64,000 nt of DNA from positions 2,418,001 to 2,482,000 of the forward strand of contig NZ_CP089293.1 in the NCBI RefSeq assembly GCF_021919345.1, in the 5' to 3' direction. Below, one piece after another: positions 1 to 10,213 of the stretch; positions within the stretch are counted from its first letter, which is position 1, and each line of letters opens with the position of its first letter. A model generated the notes under the pieces. That model did no database searches. It saw only the letters and a list, made by a program, of their open reading frames with translations, and was not told the DNA's origin. Source of the DNA: Paenarthrobacter nicotinovorans (GTDB taxonomy: Bacteria; Actinomycetota; Actinomycetes; Actinomycetales; Micrococcaceae). A program made the position numbers and the translations under genes.

Positions 1-447
1 GGTTTGTGGGCCGGCTTCTTCACCGTGGGCAGCGTCCCATTCCGCCTGTTCACGGTCGCGCTGTGCCACCTCACGGTCGATCCTCATGCCGGCACGGATC
101 CCGTACCACCAGCAGATGGCAAAGAGGATGCCGACAATGAACATCATGGGCTCGGCCAATCCCGTCAGGATCAGCACTACCTGCAGCACCCATCCCAGTC
201 CGATGCCCCACGGCCTGGACAGCACGGCACAGGCAAGGACCAGCACCACGCTCAGGGCAATTCCGACGCCCAGGATGATGCCCGGATCGACTTCGCCGCG
301 CTTCAGGCCGAACACAGCCAAGGTGCCGAAGAAAGCCACGAAGGCTTCGAGCAGCAGCACCGTGGACGCAAACATCACTTTGGTGGACCGGCGCTTCTTC
401 GGCATGCCGGGACGCCATTCGCGCTGCGCTTTGGTCATTTTCGCCAT
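1..447 (-). CDS. DUF4233 family membrane protein (3' end cut by the window)
   Basis: At least 149 codons are visible and no stop is reached before the window edge. The protein starts with a short basic stretch (MAKMTKAQREWRPGMPKKRR) followed by three or four hydrophobic segments, then a charged C-terminal part rich in E, R and Q. This matches the actinobacterial DUF4233 family, which is typically found directly downstream of folC as here. The start lies 1 nt after the folC stop codon, so the two are almost certainly co-transcribed. Function is unknown; an inner-membrane location is inferred from hydrophobicity. Confidence 0.8.
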   Translation of the reverse strand, partial: MAKMTKAQREWRPGMPKKRRSTKVMFASTVLLLEAFVAFFGTLAVFGLKRGEVDPGIILGVGIALSVVLVLACAVLSRPWGIGLGWVLQVVLILTGLAEPMMFIVGILFAICWWYGIRAGMRIDREVAQRDREQAEWDAAHGEEAGPQT

Positions 448-448
448 G

Positions 449-1810
449 CTAGGCACTCGCCTTTCCCAGCAGGATCCGGGCCTCGGCCACCACCGTGATG
501 GAACCCGTCACCAGGACACCGCCCGCCAGGTCATCGTTGGCTTCGGCACGTTCGACAGCCCACTCAATGGCGTCGTCGAGCTTCTCGGCGATATGCACGT
601 TGTCCTCGCCAAAGCCAAGATCGATGGCGAGTTCAGCCAGTTCCGCTGCCGGAACGGCGCGCGCCGAGTTGGACTGCGTGAAACAGAACTCCTCGGCGAG
701 TCCGCCGAGGGATTCCTTGAGGGTCTTCAGGATTTCCTCCGCGTCCTTCTCGCGCAGGACCCCAACCACCACCACCAGTTTGCTGAAGGTGAATGCCTCC
801 TGGATTGCTTCTGCCGTGACACGAATGCCGTCCGGGTTGTGGGCTGCGTCAACCACTACCGTGGGTGCGGTCCTCACGACTTCCAACCGGCCGGGAGATG
901 TCACGGTGCCGAATGCTTCCTTCAGCACCTCGGCGTCCAGTTCCTTCTCTCCCCCGCCGAAGAATGCCTCAAGGGCGGCCACGGCAACAGCGGCGTTCTC
1001 GGCCTGGTGGGCACCGTGCAACGGCAGCAGAAGATCCTCGTAGCGCCCGGCGAGTCCCTGGATGGTCAGGACCTGGCCACCCACGGCCACACTGCGGGAC
1101 TCGACGCCGAACTCGACGCCCTCGAAGCGGAAAGGCACGTCCACTTCACGGGCCTTTTCCAGCAGGACCTGGGCCGCGTCCACCGGCTGGGCCGCACTTA
1201 CCAGGAAGCCGCCGGCTTTGATGATTCCGGCCTTCTCGTAGGCAATGTCCTCGGTAGTGTCGCCCAGGAGGTCCGTGTGGTCCAGCGAGATCGGCGTGAT
1301 GACCGAGACCTGGCCGTCTCCGACGTTGGTGGCATCGGTGATGCCTCCCAGGCCGACTTCAATCACTGCGACATCCACCGGCTGGTCCGCGAACACCGCG
1401 AAGCCAAGAATGGTCAGGCATTCGAAGTACGTCAGGCGCGGCTGGTTCTCCGCAACGAGCTCGTTGTCAACGATTTCCAGGTACGGGCGGATCTCATCCC
1501 AGATGCGTACGAACGTCGCGTCCGGTACCGGCTCGCCATCAATACTGATGCGCTCAGTGACCTTTGACAGGTGCGGGCTGGTGTAGCGGCCCGTGCTGAG
1601 TCCGTGGGCGCGCAAACCGGCTTCGATCATGCGGGCAGTGGAAGTCTTGCCGTTGGTGCCCGTGATGTGGATGATCGGGAAAGCCTTGTTCGGCTCCCCC
1701 AGCACGTCCATGGCACGAAAAAGCGGCGCAAGGCGCGGTTCCATCTTGTTTTCCGGCGCCCTGCCAAGGAGTTCGGCGTAGACGCTCTCAACGGAAAATT
1801 CGTCAGTCAT
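449..1810 (-). CDS. folC: Bifunctional folylpolyglutamate synthase / dihydrofolate synthase
   Basis: A 453-residue Mur-ligase-type enzyme that adds glutamate to dihydropteroate and extends the polyglutamate tail of folates in the cytosol. The ATP-binding loop GTNGKTS is at residues 51-57, followed by the family's TSPHL segment. A C-terminal domain with the DAAHNPDG motif is also present. Length is normal for actinobacterial FolC. The gene lies 3 nt downstream of ileS and 1 nt upstream of the DUF4233 gene, forming an ileS-folC-DUF4233 operon that would be read from the T-box-controlled ileS promoter. Confidence 0.95.
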   Translation of the reverse strand: MTDEFSVESVYAELLGRAPENKMEPRLAPLFRAMDVLGEPNKAFPIIHITGTNGKTSTARMIEAGLRAHGLSTGRYTSPHLSKVTERISIDGEPVPDATFVRIWDEIRPYLEIVDNELVAENQPRLTYFECLTILGFAVFADQPVDVAVIEVGLGGITDATNVGDGQVSVITPISLDHTDLLGDTTEDIAYEKAGIIKAGGFLVSAAQPVDAAQVLLEKAREVDVPFRFEGVEFGVESRSVAVGGQVLTIQGLAGRYEDLLLPLHGAHQAENAAVAVAALEAFFGGGEKELDAEVLKEAFGTVTSPGRLEVVRTAPTVVVDAAHNPDGIRVTAEAIQEAFTFSKLVVVVGVLREKDAEEILKTLKESLGGLAEEFCFTQSNSARAVPAAELAELAIDLGFGEDNVHIAEKLDDAIEWAVERAEANDDLAGGVLVTGSITVVAEARILLGKASA

Positions 1811-1813
1811 GGT

Positions 1814-4800
1814 TCAGGCCCCTGCCTTTGCAACGGTAACCTGCGGTTCATCGACGCTGGCCGGAAGAACCTCCAGTTCCAGGGTGAGTGTTTCGGTCTT
1901 CACCAATTCAGCGTTGGCTTCCAGCGCGTCCACGACATCCTGGGCAGCTGACACAGTGGTCCGGATGCGGTCACTGACGTTGAACCCGGCATCCTTGCGG
2001 GCCTGCTGGATGGCGCGGACCATGTCGCGGGCCAGTCCTTCGGCGGCCAGCTCGGGAGTCACTTCGGTGTTCAGGACCACGAATCCGCCGCCCGGCAGCA
2101 CCGCAACCGATGCTGAACCGCCGTCGGCCGACTCCGAAACCACGGTTTCCAGCGTGTATTCCTGCGGCTCAAGTTCCAAGCCACCGGCCACAACGACGCC
2201 GTCGTTGACCGACCAATCGCCCGACTTGGAGCCCTTGATGGCCTGCTGGACATTCTTGCCGAGCCGCGGGCCGGCGGCCCGGGCGTTGACCACGAGCTTC
2301 TGCTCGATGCCGAACTCCTCGGGCGAGGCCGTGGCGGCATCCAGTAGCCGCACCGACCGCAGGTTCAGTTCATCAGCGACGACGGCGGCAAATCCTTCCA
2401 GCGCGTCCGCGCCGGGTGCCACGACAGTCAGCTCCTGCAAGGGCAGGCGGACACGCAGGTTTGCTGCCTTGCGGAGGCTGGAACCGGTCGAGCAGATCTG
2501 CTGCACGCGGTCCATGGACTCGACCAGACCGGGGTTGGACGGGAACAGCGAAGCCTCAGGCCAGTCGGCCAGGTGCACGGAACGGCCACCGGTCAGGCCG
2601 CGCCAGATCTCTTCGGTCACCAGCGGCAGCAACGATGCCGACACGCGGCACACAGCTTCGAGGGCGGTGTACAACGCATCGAAGGCGTCGACGTTCTCGT
2701 CAAAGAAGCGCTGGCGGCTGCGCCTGACATACCAGTTGGTGAGCATGTCCAGGTAGCTGCGCAGCTCGTCGCAGGCACCGGAGATGTCGTAGCTGTCCAG
2801 GCTGGCGGTGACCTTGCGGACCAGGTCACCCGTGTTCGCCATCAGGTACTGGTCAAGGGTGTCGGCGTAACCGTCATAGCGCAGCTTGGCCTCGTATCCC
2901 TCCCCTCCGTTGGCGGCATTGGTGTACAGGGTGAAGAAGCTGTACACGTTCCACAGCGGCAGGATGACCTGGCGGACGCCGTCGCGGATGCCCTGTTCGG
3001 TGACGATCAGGTTCCCGCCACGGAGGATGGGGCTGGACATGAGGAACCAGCGCATGGCGTCAGAACCGTCGCGGTCCAGGACTTCGGAGACGTCCGGGTA
3101 ATTGCGCAGGCTCTTGGACATCTTCTGTCCGTCGGAGCCCAGGACGATGCCGTGGCTGATGACATTGCGGAACGCCGGACGGTCGAACAGGGCCGTGGAC
3201 AGGATGTGGAGCATGTAGAACCAGCCACGCGTCTGGCCGATGTACTCCACGATGAAGTCGGCGGGGTTGTGGGTGTCGAACCATTCCTGGTTTTGGAACG
3301 GATAGTGCACCTGCCCGTACGGCATAGAACCGGAGTCGAACCAGACATCCAACACGTCTTCGACACGGCGCATGGTGGACTTGCCCGTGGGATCGTCCGG
3401 GTTGGGACGGGTCAGTTCATCGATGAAGGGCCTGTGCAGGTCCACCTGTCCTTCGTTGTTGACAGGCAGGCGGCCGAAATCGGCTTCGAGGTCGGCCAGC
3501 GAACCGTAAACGTCGGTGCGCGGGTACTCGGGGTCGTCCGACTGCCACACCGGGATGGGTGAGCCCCAGTAACGGTTGCGGCTGATGGACCAGTCGCGGG
3601 CGTTGTCCAGCCACTTACCGAACTGGCCGTCCTTGACGTTGCCCGGGATCCAGTTGATCTCCTGGTTCAGCTCGGACATGCGGTCCTTGAACTTGGTGAC
3701 CTCGACGTACCAGGAGGAGACCGCGCGGTAGATCAGCGGGTTACGGCAGCGCCAGCAGTGCGGGTAGCTGTGTTCGTAACTGGCTTGGCGGACAAGGCGG
3801 CCGTCGGCGCGCAGAACCTGCGTGATGGGCTTGTTGGCATCGAAGACCTGCAGGCCGACGATGGATGCCAGCTCGCCATGGGCGAACAGCGGCAGGAACT
3901 TGGCCCCCTCGTCCACGGACAGGACCACCGGGATGCCGGCCTCTTCACAGACCTTCTGGTCATCTTCACCGTAGGCAGGAGCCTGGTGGACAATGCCCGT
4001 GCCGTCGGTGGTGGTCACGTAATCGGCCACCAGGAAACGCCAGGCGTTCTGCGTCCCATACTTCTCAGCATCGGCAAAGTCGTTCCACAGAGGCTGGTAC
4101 TCGAGGCCTTCCAGCTCGGCACCGCTGTGGGTGGACACCACCGCGGCAGTCGCGGCAGCGGCGTCGTCGTATCCCAGGTCCTTGGCGTACGAACCCAGAA
4201 GGTCTGCTGCCAGCAGGAAGCTGCCCGTCACCGGAGCTTCCGCGGAAGCGGCCTTCACGCCGTTGGGTCCAGCTGGCAGGACGGCGTAGGAGATCTCCGG
4301 CCCTACGGCGAGCGCCAGGTTGGTGGGCAGCGTCCAGGGTGTGGTGGTCCAGGCGAGCGCCTGGACGCCTTCGAGCTCCTTGGAGAGTTCGGAGGCACCG
4401 GCCTTGATGGGGAAGGTGACTGTGACGGTCTGGTCCTGGCGGTTCTTGTAGACGTCGTCGTCCATGCGGAGTTCGTGGTTGGACAGCGGCGTCTCGTCCT
4501 TCCAGCAGTAAGGGAGCACGCGGTAGCCGTTGTAGGTCAGGCCTTTTTCGTGCAACTGCTTGAAGGCCCAGAGGACCGACTCCATGTACTCGACGTTGAG
4601 CGTCTTGTAGTCGTTCTCGAAGTCCACCCAGCGGGCCTGGCGGGTGACGTAGGCCTTCCATTCGTTGGCGTACTTCATGACGGAGGCACGGCAGGCGTCG
4701 TTGAACTTGTCGATGCCCATGGCTTCGATCTGGGTTTTGTCGGTCATGCCCAGTTGCTTCATGGCTTCGAGTTCAGCCGGCAGGCCGTGCGTGTCCCAAC

Positions 4801-5098
4801 CGAAGCGGCGCTCCACGCGCTTGCCGCGCTGGGTCTGGTAGCGGCCGACGAGGTCCTTGGCGTAGCCGGTCAGCAGGTGGCCGTAGTGCGGCAGTCCGTT
4901 GGCGAAGGGAGGGCCGTCGTAGAAGACGAACTCGTTGCTGCCGTCCGTGCCCGCATCCCGTTGGTCGATGCTGGCTTGGAAGGTGCCGTCTTCATCCCAG
5001 TATTTGAGGATGCGCTCTTCGATTTCCGGGAACTTCACGGAAGCGGACACGCCATGCGTGCCGGACGAAGACGCTGAGGCCTTGGGGTAGTGGGTCAT
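1814..5098 (-). CDS. ileS: Isoleucyl-tRNA synthetase (long, eukaryote-like type)
   Basis: A 1094-residue class I aminoacyl-tRNA synthetase that charges tRNA-Ile. The HIGH-type motif reads HYGH at residues 71-74 within [12 protein letters not shown], and KMSKS is at 659-663. An editing domain and a C-terminal anticodon-binding region are expected from the length. Residues around the signature and the length over 1050 fit the long type found in actinobacteria and eukaryotes rather than the shorter E. coli type. I chose the ATG at 5098 (MTHYPKAS) because AGGA sits 7 nt upstream; an in-frame extension to 5185 would run through the T-box expression platform. Confidence 0.96.
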   Translation of the reverse strand: MTHYPKASASSSGTHGVSASVKFPEIEERILKYWDEDGTFQASIDQRDAGTDGSNEFVFYDGPPFANGLPHYGHLLTGYAKDLVGRYQTQRGKRVERRFGWDTHGLPAELEAMKQLGMTDKTQIEAMGIDKFNDACRASVMKYANEWKAYVTRQARWVDFENDYKTLNVEYMESVLWAFKQLHEKGLTYNGYRVLPYCWKDETPLSNHELRMDDDVYKNRQDQTVTVTFPIKAGASELSKELEGVQALAWTTTPWTLPTNLALAVGPEISYAVLPAGPNGVKAASAEAPVTGSFLLAADLLGSYAKDLGYDDAAAATAAVVSTHSGAELEGLEYQPLWNDFADAEKYGTQNAWRFLVADYVTTTDGTGIVHQAPAYGEDDQKVCEEAGIPVVLSVDEGAKFLPLFAHGELASIVGLQVFDANKPITQVLRADGRLVRQASYEHSYPHCWRCRNPLIYRAVSSWYVEVTKFKDRMSELNQEINWIPGNVKDGQFGKWLDNARDWSISRNRYWGSPIPVWQSDDPEYPRTDVYGSLADLEADFGRLPVNNEGQVDLHRPFIDELTRPNPDDPTGKSTMRRVEDVLDVWFDSGSMPYGQVHYPFQNQEWFDTHNPADFIVEYIGQTRGWFYMLHILSTALFDRPAFRNVISHGIVLGSDGQKMSKSLRNYPDVSEVLDRDGSDAMRWFLMSSPILRGGNLIVTEQGIRDGVRQVILPLWNVYSFFTLYTNAANGGEGYEAKLRYDGYADTLDQYLMANTGDLVRKVTASLDSYDISGACDELRSYLDMLTNWYVRRSRQRFFDENVDAFDALYTALEAVCRVSASLLPLVTEEIWRGLTGGRSVHLADWPEASLFPSNPGLVESMDRVQQICSTGSSLRKAANLRVRLPLQELTVVAPGADALEGFAAVVADELNLRSVRLLDAATASPEEFGIEQKLVVNARAAGPRLGKNVQQAIKGSKSGDWSVNDGVVVAGGLELEPQEYTLETVVSESADGGSASVAVLPGGGFVVLNTEVTPELAAEGLARDMVRAIQQARKDAGFNVSDRIRTTVSAAQDVVDALEANAELVKTETLTLELEVLPASVDEPQVTVAKAGA

Positions 5099-5331
5099 CT
5101 CATATCCTGTGATAGCTGGTTGACTGTCAGGATGCGAGGACGGCTTCTGTGCTGCCTGTCGGCTGCGCAGGTACCGCGGTACCACCTCACTTACCGGAAC
5201 GTGATGTTCCGGCCTCTCATTACTGCTGTGACGGGCTTACCCGCCCGGTTCTACTGGGCACTGTTTGCCGTTGAGGGCATTCGGTGCTTTTCTTCCGGAA
5301 GCTCACCGGTGATGGCCGGGTCAATGCTGGT
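5099..5331 (-). promoter_or_regulatory. Translational T-box riboswitch leader of ileS
   Basis: Read leftwards, the leader contains a short Stem I with an ATC (Ile) specifier at 5311-5313 between CCGG and CCGG. The canonical T-box sequence TGAGGTGGTACCGCGG is at 5174-5189. A final hairpin pairs ATCCTG (5128-5133 on the reverse strand) with CAGGAT (5104-5109), which covers the ileS ribosome-binding site. There is no U-run terminator, so control is expected at translation initiation, as is known for mycobacterial and other actinobacterial ileS leaders. Uncharged tRNA-Ile would free the Shine-Dalgarno sequence. Confidence 0.9.
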
Positions 5332-5337
5332 CCATAC

Positions 5338-5343
5338 AGTCTA
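5338..5343 (-). promoter_or_regulatory. Putative -10 box of the ileS T-box leader
   Basis: TAGACT on the reverse strand, placed so that transcription would start near 5331, just before the first T-box helix. No convincing -35 element is visible. Confidence 0.5.
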
Positions 5344-5415
5344 GCGGCAGCCGGGGCTCGTGCTCCACTCGCAGAGTCATCCCTGGGGAGGACGGTCCCG
5401 GGCGGGAGGGCTGCA

Positions 5416-5421
5416 TAGACT
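5416..5421 (+). promoter_or_regulatory. Putative -10 of a leaderless transcript
   Basis: TAGACT followed by 7 nt and then the ATG at 5429. No Shine-Dalgarno sequence is visible. Confidence 0.5.
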
Positions 5422-5428
5422 CGGGTCC

Positions 5429-6463
5429 ATGTCGAACCCCGCTCCTGCCGTCCCGGCTGCCAGCAAAGCACATCGTCGGCCTTCCCTTGCATGGACCGTA
5501 TTCGCACTTCTCTTCGCGGTACCAACGGCAGGCATCTCACTGTTCCGCGCGATTCCTGTCGAGTGGCCCCTGCCGGTGGTCCAGCTGTTGTCTTTCACTC
5601 CATGGCTTGTCATCCCGGCTGCCGTGGCGCTGCTCTTCGCTGTGGTGGGGCGGCGGATTTGGGTCATCATCACGACGACGGCCCTGCTGGCGGTCCAGCT
5701 GTTCTGGCTTTTTCCGCTGGACGCCGGGAAGCCCATGGAACTGCCCGCGGGAACGATCACAATTCCGGTGAAGGTCATGAGCCTGAACACCGAGTATGGC
5801 GAGGCCGATGCATCGACCATTGTGCAGTTGGTCCGTGAGAACGGCATCCAGATCCTGGCGTTGCAGGAACATACCCAGGGTTTGGAGGACCGCCTCCGCG
5901 CGGAAGGCTTGGAGGCGATCCTTCAACACCGTGTCAGCGAGCCCAGCGACGACGCGTCGGGCGGCGCCGTCTACTCCGTGTTCCCGCTTGAACCGGATGG
6001 TCTCCTGCCGGATACCCCGTTCCGGATGGCCGTCACGAGGGTCCTCGTGTCGGACCAGGCCTCCGGTGCCAGGTCGGCTTTGAACCTGACTAACGTCCAT
6101 GCGCTGCCCCCGGTGGACGAAAGGATCGAACAATGGCGGAGCGATCTTGGGAAGATCGGCCGTCAGGCCTCGACTCCGGGAAACCATCTGCTGATGGGCG
6201 ACTTCAATTCCTCCTACGACCACCCGGAGTTCCGGGCGATGCTGGATTCCGGAAGGGACGGAGCGAAGCTGGTGGACGTGGGAACGGCAGCGGCGGGGCG
6301 GTTATCCCCCACCTGGCCCATGGAAGGGCCGCAGCTCCCGGGAACGGTGTTGGACCATGTGGTCACATCACCACGGATCGGCAGCAGCGGCTACCTGGTT
6401 CGCAAAGTTCCCGGTTCGGACCACGCAGCTGTGCTCGCCACGTTGGAGGTCCCTGCGGGCTAG
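5429..6463 (+). CDS. Membrane-anchored endonuclease/exonuclease/phosphatase family protein
   Basis: A 344-residue protein. Three hydrophobic segments occupy roughly residues 18-115, followed by an EEP (DNase I-like) domain. Family signatures visible are SLNTEYG, ALQEH (catalytic Glu), MGDFNSS (the D-x-N pair) and a terminal GSDHAAV (the S-D-H triad end). The catalytic domain would therefore sit at the membrane surface, probably outside. Substrate cannot be told: members cleave nucleic acids or phosphoesters. The start at 5429 is chosen because TAGACT lies 7 nt upstream; a longer in-frame start at 5360 lacks support. Its stop overlaps the convergent SDR stop by 4 nt (CTAG). Confidence 0.85.
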   Translation: MSNPAPAVPAASKAHRRPSLAWTVFALLFAVPTAGISLFRAIPVEWPLPVVQLLSFTPWLVIPAAVALLFAVVGRRIWVIITTTALLAVQLFWLFPLDAGKPMELPAGTITIPVKVMSLNTEYGEADASTIVQLVRENGIQILALQEHTQGLEDRLRAEGLEAILQHRVSEPSDDASGGAVYSVFPLEPDGLLPDTPFRMAVTRVLVSDQASGARSALNLTNVHALPPVDERIEQWRSDLGKIGRQASTPGNHLLMGDFNSSYDHPEFRAMLDSGRDGAKLVDVGTAAAGRLSPTWPMEGPQLPGTVLDHVVTSPRIGSSGYLVRKVPGSDHAAVLATLEVPAG

Positions 6464-7239
6464 TCCTGCTTGCGGACCAGTTTGTGGTTGGCTGCCTGGG
6501 CCACCGGACGAACCACGATTTGGTCCAGGTTGATGTGGTGCGGCAGTGAGACCGCGTATTTGACGACGTCCGCAACGTCGTCGGCTGTCAGGGGCTTCTC
6601 CACGCCGGCGTAGACCTTGGCTGCCGCCTCCTTGTCTCCAAGCCTGTTCAGTGCGAATTCCTCTGTGTACACCAGGCCGGGAGCCACTTCGATGACCCGG
6701 ACGTTATTGCCCACCTCTTCAAGGCGGAGCGCATTGGTCATGGCGTGCTGGGCGAACTTCGCCGCGTTGTACCCTCCGCCGCCTTCATAGGCGGACAGCC
6801 CGGCCGTCGAGGTGAGATTGAGGACCGTTCCTTCGCCGTTTTCGCGCAGCATCGGCAGGAAGGCACGGGTGATTTTCATGGTGCCCAGGACGTTCACCTG
6901 GTACATCCACTCCCAGTCTTCGGTATCGGCATTCGCAATGGTGTCAGCGCCCCGCGCACCGCCGGCGATATTGATGAGCGTGTCAGCACCCCCGGCTTTC
7001 GTGACAGCCGCAAGCAAGGCGGCGACGTCGTCGTCGTCGGTGATGTCTGCCGGGAACGGCACGGCGCCGGTTTCGGCACCCAGGGCACCAAGCCTGTCAG
7101 CCCTGCGCGCTACGGCGAAGACCTTCCATCCCGTGGCGGCCAGGGCCCTCACGGTGGCCTCGCCGATGCCGGTGCTGGCTCCGGTTACCACGGCCGTCTT
7201 GTTCTGTCCTGCGGGGATATTGTGCGCTGCCAAAGTCAT
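6460..7239 (-). CDS. Short-chain dehydrogenase/reductase
   Basis: A 259-residue classical SDR with the nucleotide-binding [10 protein letters not shown] motif near residues 20-29, NIAGGARG in place of the usual NNAG, and the catalytic Y-x3-K as YNAAK. It resembles the NADP-dependent YdfG-type oxidoreductases acting on 3-hydroxy acids, but the substrate is not determined. It starts leaderless behind TAGGGT, divergent from valS, and its stop codon overlaps that of the upstream-strand phosphatase-family gene by 4 nt. Confidence 0.85.
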   Translation of the reverse strand: MTLAAHNIPAGQNKTAVVTGASTGIGEATVRALAATGWKVFAVARRADRLGALGAETGAVPFPADITDDDDVAALLAAVTKAGGADTLINIAGGARGADTIANADTEDWEWMYQVNVLGTMKITRAFLPMLRENGEGTVLNLTSTAGLSAYEGGGGYNAAKFAQHAMTNALRLEEVGNNVRVIEVAPGLVYTEEFALNRLGDKEAAAKVYAGVEKPLTADDVADVVKYAVSLPHHINLDQIVVRPVAQAANHKLVRKQD

Positions 7240-7245
7240 GGCACT

Positions 7246-7251
7246 ACCCTA
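7246..7251 (-). promoter_or_regulatory. Putative -10 of a leaderless transcript (SDR)
   Basis: TAGGGT on the reverse strand, 6 nt before the ATG at 7239. Confidence 0.45.
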
Positions 7252-7311
7252 TCCGGGGTGCAAGGTTCCGGGGCGGCGGGTTGTAACGCCAGGCCATGAA
7301 ACAATTGGTCC

Positions 7312-9933
7312 ATGGCTGAATCAACGCAGGGTACAGACACGCCCGCCACCGCCCCCATTAACGTTCCCGACAAGCCGGCCCTTGAAGGCCTTGAGGCTGC
7401 CTTGACGCAGCGCTGGCTTGAAGAGGGAACCTACAAGTTCAATCCGGACACCACCCGGGAGCAGGTCTACTCGATCGACACTCCCCCGCCGACGGCTTCA
7501 GGCTCGCTCCACGTGGGCCACATGTTCTCCTTCACCCAGACCGACGTCCAGGCCCGTTACATGCGGATGACGGGCAAGAACGTCTTCTACCCCATGGGCT
7601 GGGATGACAACGGGTTGCCGACCGAGCGCCGCGTCCAGAACTACTACGGTGTGCGCTGCGATCCCGCCATCCCTTACAAGGCGGACTACACTCCCCCGGC
7701 ACAGCCGGCCAAGAACCAGCGCGATTTCGACGTCGTTTCGCGCCAGAACTTCATCGAACTGTGCGAGGAACTCGCCGTTGAGGACGAGAAGGTCTTCGAG
7801 AACCTGTTCCAGACCCTCGGCCTGTCCGTGGACTGGGACCTGACCTACCGCACCATTGACGACACCTCCCGTGCGGTGTCCCAGCGCGCCTTCCTGGCCA
7901 ACCTGGCTGCGGGCGACGCCTACATGGCCGAGGCACCCACCCTGTGGGACGTGACCTTCCGTACCGCTGTGGCGCAGGCCGAGCTCGAGGACCGCGAAGT
8001 CGCCGGCGCCTACTACCGCTACCCGTTCTTCACCGAAGACGGCGAAAAGATCTTCATCGAGACCACCCGTCCGGAACTGCTGGCTGCCTGCGCCGCGTTG
8101 GTGGCCAACCCCGACGACGAGCGGTACCAGCCGCTCTTCGGCAAGACCGTGAAGTCCCCGCTCTTCGACGTGGAACTTGAGGTCAAGGCCCACCCGCTCG
8201 CCAAGGCGGACAAGGGTTCCGGCATCGCCATGGTGTGTACGTTCGGTGACCTGACCGACGTCACCTGGTGGCGCGAACTCCAGCTGCCCACACGCGCCAT
8301 CATGGGCCGCGACGGCCGCATCATCGCCGACACCCCGGAATGGATCACTACCGACGCCGGCAAGGAAGCGTATGCCGCGATCGCGGGCAAGACGGCCTTC
8401 TCCGCCAAGGAAGCCGTAGTAGAACTGCTCAAGGCAGCAGACCTGCTCGATGGCGAACCGAAGAAGATCACCCACCCGGTGAACTTCTTCGAAAAGGGCG
8501 ACAAGCCACTCGAAGTTGTCACCTCCCGCCAGTGGTACATCCGCAACGGTGGCCGCGATGAGGAACGCCGTGAGCGCCTGATCGCACGCGGCCAGGAAAT
8601 CAACTTCCACCCGTCCTTCATGCGCTCCCGCTACGAAAACTGGATCGCCGGCCTGAACGGCGACTGGCTCGTATCGCGCCAGCGCTTCTTCGGTGTGCCC
8701 ATCCCCGTCTGGTACCCGCTGGACGCGCAAGGCAACCCGGACTACGACCACCCGATCCTGCCCTCGGACGAGATGCTCCCCGTGGATCCGGCAGCCGACG
8801 CCGCACCCGGTTTCGACGAGTCGCAGCGCGACCAGGCCAACGGCTTTACCGGCGATGCGGACGTCCTGGACACCTGGGCAACGTCATCGCTGACACCGCA
8901 GATCGTGGGCGGCTGGAGCCGTGACGAGGAACTGTTCTCCAAGGTCTACCCCTTCGACCTGCGCCCCCAGGGCCACGACATCATCCGTACCTGGCTGTTC
9001 TCCTCGGCAGTGCGTGCTGACGCCCTGCAGAAGAGCGCACCGTGGAAGCACGCAGCGATCTCCGGCTGGATCCTGGATCCGGACCGGAAGAAGATGTCCA
9101 AGTCCAAGGGCAACGTCGTTGTCCCCACGGACGTGCTGAACGAGTACGGTTCGGATGCTGTGCGTTACTGGGCCGCTTCGGCAAAGCTCGGCGCCGACAC
9201 GGCATACGAGATTGCCCAGATGAAGATCGGTCGCCGTCTGGCCATCAAGCTGCTGAACGCCTCCAAGTTCGTGCTGAACCTCGGGGCCACCGAGAACTCC
9301 GTGGTGACCACCGACCTCGCGGTGCTGACGAACCCCCTGGACCGTGCGCTGCTGGCGCAGCTGTCCGACGTCGTCGCGCAGTCCACCAAGGCGTTCGACA
9401 ACTACGACTACGCCCGGGCGCTCCAGATCACGGAATCGTTCTTCTGGCAGTTCACGGACGACTACGTCGAACTGATCAAGGACCGCGCCTACGGGGCGGC
9501 CGGCGAGTCCGAGCAGGCTTCCGTACTGGCCGCGCTGGCAACGGCCCTGGACTCCCTGCTTCGTCTCTTCGCCCCCTTCCTGCCCTTCGCCACTGAAGAA
9601 GTGTGGGGTTGGTGGCGGACAGGGTCGGTCCACCGCGCCGAATGGCCCGCCGCCCTGGAAATCACCGACGGCGACACCACCATGCTGGGCACGGTCGGGA
9701 TCGCTTTGAGCGGCATCCGCAAGGCAAAGTCCGAGGCCAAGGTCAAGCAGCGCACCGAGGTTCTCTCAGCATCCATTACAGCTTCGGAGATTCTGGTCTC
9801 GCAGCTGAAGGCGGGTCTGGGCGACTTGAAGGCGGCCGCTAACGCGCAGGAAATCACGCTGCAGTCCGGCGAAGGTGAACTGACGGTCAGCGACGTTGTC
9901 CTGGCACCTGCCGAGGAGACTCCAGCCTCTTAA
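7312..9933 (+). CDS. valS: Valyl-tRNA synthetase
   Basis: An 873-residue class I synthetase charging tRNA-Val. The HIGH-type motif HVGH is at residues 67-70, the editing (CP1) domain follows, and KMSKS is at 594-598. The protein ends without the long coiled-coil tRNA-binding arm seen in some bacteria but has a short charged C-terminal segment. No Shine-Dalgarno sequence precedes the ATG; AACAAT occurs 6 nt upstream, so it may also be leaderless. A clear terminator follows at 9970-10003. Confidence 0.96.
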   Translation: MAESTQGTDTPATAPINVPDKPALEGLEAALTQRWLEEGTYKFNPDTTREQVYSIDTPPPTASGSLHVGHMFSFTQTDVQARYMRMTGKNVFYPMGWDDNGLPTERRVQNYYGVRCDPAIPYKADYTPPAQPAKNQRDFDVVSRQNFIELCEELAVEDEKVFENLFQTLGLSVDWDLTYRTIDDTSRAVSQRAFLANLAAGDAYMAEAPTLWDVTFRTAVAQAELEDREVAGAYYRYPFFTEDGEKIFIETTRPELLAACAALVANPDDERYQPLFGKTVKSPLFDVELEVKAHPLAKADKGSGIAMVCTFGDLTDVTWWRELQLPTRAIMGRDGRIIADTPEWITTDAGKEAYAAIAGKTAFSAKEAVVELLKAADLLDGEPKKITHPVNFFEKGDKPLEVVTSRQWYIRNGGRDEERRERLIARGQEINFHPSFMRSRYENWIAGLNGDWLVSRQRFFGVPIPVWYPLDAQGNPDYDHPILPSDEMLPVDPAADAAPGFDESQRDQANGFTGDADVLDTWATSSLTPQIVGGWSRDEELFSKVYPFDLRPQGHDIIRTWLFSSAVRADALQKSAPWKHAAISGWILDPDRKKMSKSKGNVVVPTDVLNEYGSDAVRYWAASAKLGADTAYEIAQMKIGRRLAIKLLNASKFVLNLGATENSVVTTDLAVLTNPLDRALLAQLSDVVAQSTKAFDNYDYARALQITESFFWQFTDDYVELIKDRAYGAAGESEQASVLAALATALDSLLRLFAPFLPFATEEVWGWWRTGSVHRAEWPAALEITDGDTTMLGTVGIALSGIRKAKSEAKVKQRTEVLSASITASEILVSQLKAGLGDLKAAANAQEITLQSGEGELTVSDVVLAPAEETPAS

Positions 9934-9969
9934 GGCCAAGGTGAGCCCGGCAGTATCCGGGCAAAGGGG

Positions 9970-10003
9970 AAGCCCCATCAGCGTTTTGCCGTTGGTGGGG
10001 CTT
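9970..10003 (+). terminator. Intrinsic terminator after valS
   Basis: Arms AAGCCCCA (9970-9977) and TGGGGCTT (9996-10003) form a perfect stem, extended inward by partial pairing, followed by a T-rich tract (cgactttt). Confidence 0.8.
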
Positions 10004-10213
10004 CGACTTTTCGGCTGTCTGGTGACGACTTGACAGTCTGGCGGAATCCTTGGAATTTCAGGTCTTCCTACCTCGTCACTGGTAGCTTGCTTCCAACTGT
10101 GCCAAAGGCTGCGTTGGTTGCATATCACTGAATCTTTGGTTTCCGTGTCCCTCTTCTTTCGAAGTGGGTAAGAACCATTGTTGTACCGCAAAAGACAACA
10201 CGCAAGGGCTCCG
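10004..10213. other. Intergenic stretch without a recognisable gene
   Basis: About 210 nt of noticeably lower GC content between the valS terminator and the palindrome before the Fpg/Nei gene. I see no tRNA-like fold and no open frame with a ribosome-binding site. Short frames here on either strand have no conserved features. Confidence 0.5.

Noticed and set aside
86..1567. 493-codon forward frame opposite folC
   Set aside because: Lies wholly antisense to folC, with no ribosome-binding site and no family similarity; a high-GC shadow.
3758..5077. 439-codon forward frame opposite ileS
   Set aside because: Antisense shadow of a clearly identified synthetase gene.
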